Assembly: GCF_000315625.1 (NCBI RefSeq)
Contig: NW_005434530.1
Location: 58,301 to 84,363 of the forward strand
Length of the DNA stretch: 26,063 nt
Source of the DNA: Guillardia theta CCMP2712
Lineage: Eukaryota > Cryptophyceae > Pyrenomonadales > Geminigeraceae
Reading direction: 5' to 3'
Shown here: positions 21,795 to 26,063 of the stretch, piece by piece
Position numbering within the stretch: the first letter of the stretch is position 1
Layout of the letters: each line of letters opens with the position of its first letter
The notes under the pieces: model-generated
The model's database searches: none
What the model was told of the DNA's origin: nothing
What the model saw: the letters and a program-made list of their open reading frames with translations, nothing else
Made by a program: the position numbers and the translations under genes

Positions 21795-23206
21795 TTTCCC
21801 ATCTGCACCAATGTTGAGCAAGCTTCAAACTCCTGCGAGATGCTTACTGCACGTACTGCACCGTACCACATCTCCAAAAACCCATTGCAATACGAGCCGC
21901 TGCTGTACTCCGGAGAAGAGCATACTGCACTGTATTGGCCAGATGACTGAAGTGAATAGCATTTTTCTGCAATGCCTTGCTTTTCAAGCATGATATCCTT
22001 GAGAGTTGGATGGAGCGCATTGAGATTGATGTTGCACTCAGATGGGTAACGCGCCATGATGTCTTGGACTCCAGTGGTGTTTCCAATGATGGGAATGGAA
22101 AATGGTGTAGCCGAAGAAGCCTGCGAGGAAGTTGTTATGCTCAGATACGCCCCGGATATGACATCTGTTAAGAACACATCGACGCTGTCCTGTTTGAAAA
22201 AAAACAGATGAGAAACTTCTTTCAAGAGGAGAAACGCGTTCATGACTTGCTTGTCGCATGGATGCTCTGCCATGAACGTCGCTTCGGTTCCTTGCAAACA
22301 TGTCTCACAGTTATCATGCAATATCCCCCAATTGGAGTAGAGGTATTTTTGTGTCACAGCAAGCTTGTCGCAATTGAGATATGGGCCAAAGGATCCTTGC
22401 TGCCTTCCCTGGTAAGCTGAGTAGGTCACGGCAGCATCCACTACAGGTCCGCAGACTTGCTTGCATGGACGGGCCATCGTGACAGATACATAAGGTCTAG
22501 ATGCTGTCGGGCAAGAGTCGTAGAATATGTAAGCCCAGCAATATTCCTGGGAGGTGTTTCCCATCTGCACCAATGTTGAGCAAGCTTCAAACTCCTGCGA
22601 GATGCTTACTGCACGTCCTGCACCGTACCACATCTCCAAAAACCCATTGCAATACGAGCTGCTGCTGTACTCCGGAGAAGAGCATACTGCACTGTATTGG
22701 CCAGATGACTGAAGTGAATAGCATTTTTCTGCAATGCCTTGCTTTTCAAGCATGATATCCTTGAGAGTTGGATGGAGCGCATTGAGATTGATGTTGCACT
22801 CAGATGGGTAACGCGCCATGATGTCTTGGACTCCAGTGGTGTTTCCAATGATGGGAATGGAAAATGGTGTAGCCGAAGAAGCCTGCGAGGAAGTTGTTAT
22901 GCTCAGATACGCCCCGGATATGACATCTGTTAAGAACACATCGACGCTGTCCTGTTTGAAAAAAAACAGATGAGAAACTTCTTTCAAGAGGAGAAACGCG
23001 TTCATGACTTGCTTGTCGCATGGATGCTCTGCCATGAACGTCGCTTCGGTTCCTTGCAAACATGTCTCACAGTTATCATGCAATATCCCCCAATTGGAGT
23101 AGAGGTATTTCTGTGTCACAGCAAGCTTGTCGCAATTGAGATATTGTTGACAGCAAGTGATGGGCAGGAGCAACAGCAACAGCAAGACCACAGCGCATGG
23201 AGCCAT
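21530..23206 (-). CDS. Secreted Cys-rich protein with two near-identical 254-residue repeats
   Basis: Predicted 558 aa, single exon, ATG at 23204-23206. The frame is open further upstream but without an ATG, and this start gives a clean signal peptide (MAPCAVVLLLLLLLPITCC). Residues 22-275 and 276-529 are two copies of one domain, about 99% identical; I count roughly three base differences over some 700 bases compared. Each copy has the pattern YLNCDKL, GILHDNCETCLQG, EHPCDKQ, FFFKQDSVDVFL, PSECNINL, CNGFLEMWYGA, FEACSTL, EYCWAYIFYDSCP and RPCKQVCGP. Cys residues are probably disulfide-bonded and there are N-glycosylation sequons (GNTT, GNTS). The end is hydrophobic (LLWMCLSCCMIALCSYF), which suggests a GPI-anchor signal or membrane tail. 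I do not recognise the domain. A divergent paralogue lies head to head at 23366. A cell-surface or extracellular role is inferred. Confidence 0.75.
   Translation of the reverse strand: MAPCAVVLLLLLLLPITCCQQYLNCDKLAVTQKYLYSNWGILHDNCETCLQGTEATFMAEHPCDKQVMNAFLLLKEVSHLFFFKQDSVDVFLTDVISGAYLSITTSSQASSATPFSIPIIGNTTGVQDIMARYPSECNINLNALHPTLKDIMLEKQGIAEKCYSLQSSGQYSAVCSSPEYSSSSYCNGFLEMWYGAGRAVSISQEFEACSTLVQMGNTSQEYCWAYIFYDSCPTASRPYVSVTMARPCKQVCGPVVDAAVTYSAYQGRQQGSFGPYLNCDKLAVTQKYLYSNWGILHDNCETCLQGTEATFMAEHPCDKQVMNAFLLLKEVSHLFFFKQDSVDVFLTDVISGAYLSITTSSQASSATPFSIPIIGNTTGVQDIMARYPSECNINLNALHPTLKDIMLEKQGIAEKCYSLQSSGQYSAVCSSPEYSSGSYCNGFLEMWYGAVRAVSISQEFEACSTLVQMGNTSQEYCWAYIFYDSCPTASRPYVSVTMARPCKQVCGPVVDAAVAHPVDSATAHLASQGRQQGLLGDVSSSLLWMCLSCCMIALCSYF
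21620..23143. repeat. 762-bp tandem direct repeat within a coding region
   Basis: Period 762 (254 codons), two copies, units roughly 22382-23143 and 21620-22381. Differences include A/C at 21855/22617 and a C/T in the codon giving SSSSY versus SSGSY-like variation. Near-identity implies a recent duplication or ongoing gene conversion. Such a repeat is also a risk for assembly collapse or expansion. Confidence 0.9.
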
Positions 23207-23253
23207 GTCTCTTTGCAACGCTCACTTCCTAGCTCAACCGACCACGAGCCAGG

Positions 23254-23302
23254 GGACCCTACCTTTTAGGTTGCGGCCCTACAAACCTACAAGGTAGGGT
23301 CC
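23254..23302. promoter_or_regulatory. Palindrome in the bidirectional promoter
   Basis: GGACCCTACCTT (23254-23265) plus TAGGTT (23267-23272) pairs with AACCTA (23284-23289) plus AAGGTAGGGTCC (23291-23302). That is 19-base arms with a single T/C mismatch (23266/23290) and an 11-base loop. It lies in the 159-bp spacer between two divergent paralogues. A symmetric factor site serving both genes, or a cruciform, is an inference. Confidence 0.6.
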
Positions 23303-23365
23303 TTACAGCAACAATGGACGGGTGTTTCACCCACCCTACCCCGACATTTTCCGTTCCTCCTCGGC

Positions 23366-24115
23366 ATGTACACGGGGCCATGGAGTCTGATAGTGATCGT
23401 ATGCCTCGCGGTTCAACCCGAGCTCGCTCAGTCCGCCACCTCCTTCCTCCACTGCAAAGATGTCCGAGCAACTCTCCTCTCAGTTTCACCGTTGTGGGGT
23501 GACAACATCTTCCAGCAATGCGAGAAATGCTTGATGCTTGCTAACAGCTTCAATGTCGTTTTTGTGCAACATCCGTGTTCAGGAAACGTTGTGGAAGCTT
23601 CTTTGGTGTTGTATTTGATAGAGGTGATGATGTTCTTTAATCCAGACAGCGTGGATCTGTACGTTCCATCTACAAACATGGAAAAGATGATTCGGCTCTC
23701 TTCACCTGCCAGAAATTTAACAACAGGCACACCTGTCAGCTTTGACTTGATCGTCCACGACAGTGATCCCGGAGCCTTGAAGCTCGTCTCGACTCTTTCG
23801 TCGTCCTGCTACATCGGAACGGATGGTTGGAAATACATGCAGCTGAAATTTGTGCTCTTCACATTCGACATCCCTAATGATCCATCGTCTTGCTCAGGAA
23901 ATGTATCTCTGTGGTATGGAACAGGAAATTTGGAGAAGATGGACTCTGATGTCCGTGATTGCTCTGTTTCCTTGCAGTCGCTATCAGCTTCTTACTATCA
24001 GTGTTGGGCAGTCATCTTCCAGCCCAACTGCACTCGGACGAAAAGACCAAACCTCATGATCAATGGTGCAACTAGCTGTAACCCTTACGTATCAGCTACA
24101 GGACAGTTGTGCTAA
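23366..24115 (+). CDS. Secreted Cys-rich single-domain paralogue
   Basis: Predicted 249 aa from the ATG at 23366, with a signal peptide (MYTGPWSLIVIVCLAVQPELAQS). It carries one copy of the domain duplicated in the neighbouring minus-strand gene. Shared landmarks in order: L-x-C-K-D, W-G-x-N, QCEKCL (vs NCETCL), QHPCSGNVVEASLVL (vs EHPCDKQVMNAFLLL), NPDSVDLYV (vs KQDSVDVFL), WYGTG (vs WYGAG), VRDCSVSL (vs FEACSTL), YQCWAVIFQPNC (vs EYCWAYIFYDSC), RP and a final C-x-P stretch. Overall identity is low, so this split is much older than the repeat duplication next door. It lacks the hydrophobic C-terminus, so it is predicted soluble and secreted, not anchored. Uninterrupted by introns. Confidence 0.75.
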   Translation: MYTGPWSLIVIVCLAVQPELAQSATSFLHCKDVRATLLSVSPLWGDNIFQQCEKCLMLANSFNVVFVQHPCSGNVVEASLVLYLIEVMMFFNPDSVDLYVPSTNMEKMIRLSSPARNLTTGTPVSFDLIVHDSDPGALKLVSTLSSSCYIGTDGWKYMQLKFVLFTFDIPNDPSSCSGNVSLWYGTGNLEKMDSDVRDCSVSLQSLSASYYQCWAVIFQPNCTRTKRPNLMINGATSCNPYVSATGQLC

Positions 24116-24169
24116 GCAAATCATCCTCGAGCGTTGTTGATGTGAAGTACATGTCGCCTTGCATTCTGA

Positions 24170-24175
24170 AATAAA
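24170..24175 (+). terminator. Poly(A) signal of the single-domain secreted gene
   Basis: AATAAA 55 bases past the stop codon. Confidence 0.55.
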
Positions 24176-24243
24176 GTCTGTCACCGTCTGAATCCACCTT
24201 CACGTGGTTCAAAAGGAGAACTTCAATGTTCAGAAAGACTCGT

Positions 24244-24736
24244 CATACTGCCTCAAGCACCTACTTTCAGAGCTTTGTTCCTGCCCCATTCCCATAGCTG
24301 ACTGACAGTGGTCTTCAACACGCTAAGGAGCTCGCGTGTGTAGCAGAAACAAGAGAAGCTTTTGCAGACACGGTAATCATGGCAATACATTACGGAGCCT
24401 AGCTCCCAAAACCCCTTCATTGTCTGTTGGGAGAAATCCAGATAAAGAAGATGTACAAAATGATATCTAGAAATAACTACACAACGCTATCATACAACAT
24501 GACAAACACATCCAAAGGAGAGAACTGCTGACATCTCCGAGCAATCCTTGCTGCCTTCCCTGGCTAGCTAGGTGGGCGGTGGCAGAATCGACTGGGTGGG
24601 CGACGGCAGCATCGACTACAGGTCCGCAGACTTGCTTGCATGGACGGGCCATCGTGACAGATACATAAGGTCTAGATGCTGTCGGACAAGAGTCGTAGAA
24701 TATGTAAGCCCAGCAATATTCATGGAAGGTGTTTCC
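24244..24736 (-). pseudogene. Truncated 3' copy of the two-repeat secreted gene
   Basis: On the minus strand this encodes the C-terminal part of the repeat protein from about EYCWAYIFYDSC through the hydrophobic tail, with the same stop, plus the 3' flank. The upstream coding sequence is missing: homology breaks at about 24736, where about 40 bases of unrelated DNA lead into a family B copy. An ATG within it could start a 61-residue peptide (MARPCKQVCGP...), but without a signal peptide or promoter. I call it a duplication remnant. Confidence 0.7.
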
Positions 24737-25079
24737 AAGGTGTAGATGCTATTCTCTCTACCATGACAATGTTTGCGCCGCGTGTCTTCAGCTGCTCCCG
24801 GCCCTCCCGTACCGTCAAGGTGCAGCCCAGCAGGGACCCAAGGGCGTCGGGCCTGTCGGGGTCGGTGAGGAGCTTGATGGCGTGCTGGAGGGCGTCAAGC
24901 TGCTTGCTGCGGGAGGGGCCGAAGCCGAGGGAGGGGCGGGGGGGAGGCGGGGAGGAGGAGGGACGGGGAAGGGAAGCAGGGAGGGGGGGGAAGTCCGAAG
25001 GAGGCGGAGAGGCGGAGGAGGGAGTAAACTTGTGACTGGAGGTCGAGGAGTGGGAGGGATGAAGGGCAGGTGGAGGCAT
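24720..25079 (-). CDS. Family B small protein, copy B3, with chimeric C-terminus
   Basis: Predicted 119 aa from an ATG at 25077-25079. A Pro/Ser-rich N-terminus leads into LGFGPSRSKQLDALQHAIKL, DPDRPDALGSLLGC and VREGREQLKTRGAN, identical to B2. The last 17 residues (IVMVERIASTPWKHLP) come from unique DNA and from the edge of the duplicated secreted-gene fragment read in the wrong frame. The ORF stops one frame away from that gene's coding frame, so this is not an in-frame fusion unless splicing intervenes. Unlike B2, this copy has an intact ATG-started frame. It may be a live gene with a new tail or a by-product of the rearrangement. Confidence 0.45.
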   Translation of the reverse strand: MPPPALHPSHSSTSSHKFTPSSASPPPSDFPPLPASLPRPSSSPPPPRPSLGFGPSRSKQLDALQHAIKLLTDPDRPDALGSLLGCTLTVREGREQLKTRGANIVMVERIASTPWKHLP

Positions 25080-25847
25080 GGTAGGGAAGGAGAGCTGGCG
25101 AGGGAGGCTGAGGACGGAGGCTCTTGTTGACGATGAAGACTCGACGTAACTGTACAGCAGTCACGTCTTCGTGACTGGTGGAGAGTTACGGAGGTCTAGC
25201 GATGCGGTAAAGAAACGACACGGTCTCGTGTCCCTTGAGTATGCTGACGTGACTGCACGACGACACCGGTGGACATGAAAAGCTCCGAGGCTCTTCGCTG
25301 CCGTGACCCTCGCATCCAGATGACTCGACGACTTGCTGCTGCGCCGTGACTGTCTCGTGATCACTTCAACTTCTGAGTGCCTGCAAGCGCTTGGTCACGC
25401 TGCTTAGCCTGATGGCCTACCGGCGAGTCTGCAAGGCCCGGACGACTCGGAGGTCACCGGCGGGGGCCCCGCCGGGGGGAGCCTCGGAGAGGGGGGCCGT
25501 GGGGGGGCAGCCGCGGCCGGGTATCCCGGCGATCCAAGAGAGTCACTACGAACTCACTGACTGACAACTGCCGTCCCAAGTGACTTGATCAGTTGACTTG
25601 ACGGCAACTCAGGATGTGTGAAGCTGCTCGACAGTCTACCCCTCCCCCCGAGCCTTCACAGTGCCTCTAGGTACCCCTAGGTCGTGCCCGCATTCCTGAC
25701 GCTACCTCCAAGTCTTTCAAGACTTCCCCCCCTTGTTTGTTACATTACACGTGACATGTCAACTTGCTCCTTCACCCCCTGCGATCTCCGGCAGCAGCGC
25801 GAGAGCCGAAGAGCCGTCGCCATGTCTGTGCTAACTTGTCCTTGAGC
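25080..25847. other. Intergenic, including a GC-rich patch
   Basis: No gene supported. 25,440-25,530 is very GC-rich (GGCGGGGGCCCCGCCGGGGG), like the blocks at 1-30 and 10.67-10.87 kb, and TGACTTG/CGTGACTG words recur nearby. Confidence 0.35.
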
Positions 25848-25918
25848 ATGCCCGTGCTGCTCCTCGCCACCACCAGCGCCTTGGTCCTCGCCCATCGAAG
25901 CATTCCTGGAGCAGCGTG
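25848..25918 (+). CDS. Possible first exon of a secreted protein (partial)
   Basis: From the ATG at 25848 a short frame reads like a signal peptide (MPVLLLATTSALVLAHRS) and ends at a possible donor GTGAGG near 25917. A short upstream ORF starts at 25822. The window ends in purine-rich DNA before any second exon can be seen, so this is tentative. Confidence 0.2.
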
Positions 25919-26063
25919 AGGAGGCGAGGGATATCCATCAGATGTGGAGAAGGGGAGGAGAGAAGGAGAGATATGAAGAACGTGGCCTGCAATTGAAGGA
26001 GGCGGAAGTCGTGGAAGAGGAGGAGGGGAAGGAGAGGGGGGTGGGGGGGGGAGGGGGGGAAGG

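Noticed and set aside
21739-23269. Repeated plus-strand ORFs inside the two-repeat secreted gene
   Set aside because: They recur only because the underlying 762-bp units are duplicated; the minus strand has the signal peptide and the conserved Cys pattern.

Overview
The window is nuclear DNA of a unicellular eukaryote. Genes lie on both strands and several are interrupted by small GT..AG introns. Poly(A) signals of the AATAAA type follow stop codons, one start has a Kozak context (CCGCCATGG), and the genes include a tubulin tyrosine ligase-like enzyme, PDZ domains and a FAR-17a/AIG1-like membrane protein. Most introns I could place are 43-81 bp. I also see many microsatellites, a 100-base assembly gap and recent local duplications. 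A compact-genome alga or other protist fits; a cryptophyte such as Guillardia is a guess, supported only weakly by a possible two-part (signal plus transit-like) leader on one protein. All exon models below were built by eye from reading frame, splice dinucleotides and domain continuity.

Layout. 1-840: GC-rich, repeat-like DNA. 0.89-3.15 kb: three divergent copies of an unrecognised small gene family (A) sharing a GS[IV]DGxxLPC motif. 3.6-5.4 kb: a doubtful short ORF, a 42-bp tandem duplication and a secreted or organelle-targeted unknown protein. 5.8-6.1 kb: a hexanucleotide repeat beside the gap. 10.09-6.44 kb, minus strand: a multi-exon gene with two PDZ domains followed by an acidic tail of roughly 800 residues; one of its introns contains a (GACGAG)n array. 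10.1-11.7 kb: GC-rich repeat DNA, then a G-rich, T-containing stretch.

12.06-15.18 kb: a coiled-coil gene and a seven-exon TTLL gene, tail to tail. 15.2-16.35 kb: C-rich DNA and trinucleotide repeats. 16.88-18.48 kb: a FAR-17a/AIG1-like membrane protein gene in at least nine short exons, with the family's Thr and His both visible. 18.7-20.3 kb and 24.7-25.1 kb: three copies of a second small unknown family (B, FGPSRxKQLDALQH). 21.5-24.2 kb: two secreted Cys-rich paralogues, head to head across a 159-bp spacer that holds a 19-bp-arm palindrome. One of them contains two almost identical 254-residue repeats. 24.24-25.0 kb: a mosaic in which a copy of the 3' end of that repeat gene is joined to a copy of family B.

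There is no operon logic here. What ties the region together is local duplication: two unrecognised small families and one secreted Cys-rich family are each present in several copies, with fresh rearrangement at 21-25 kb.
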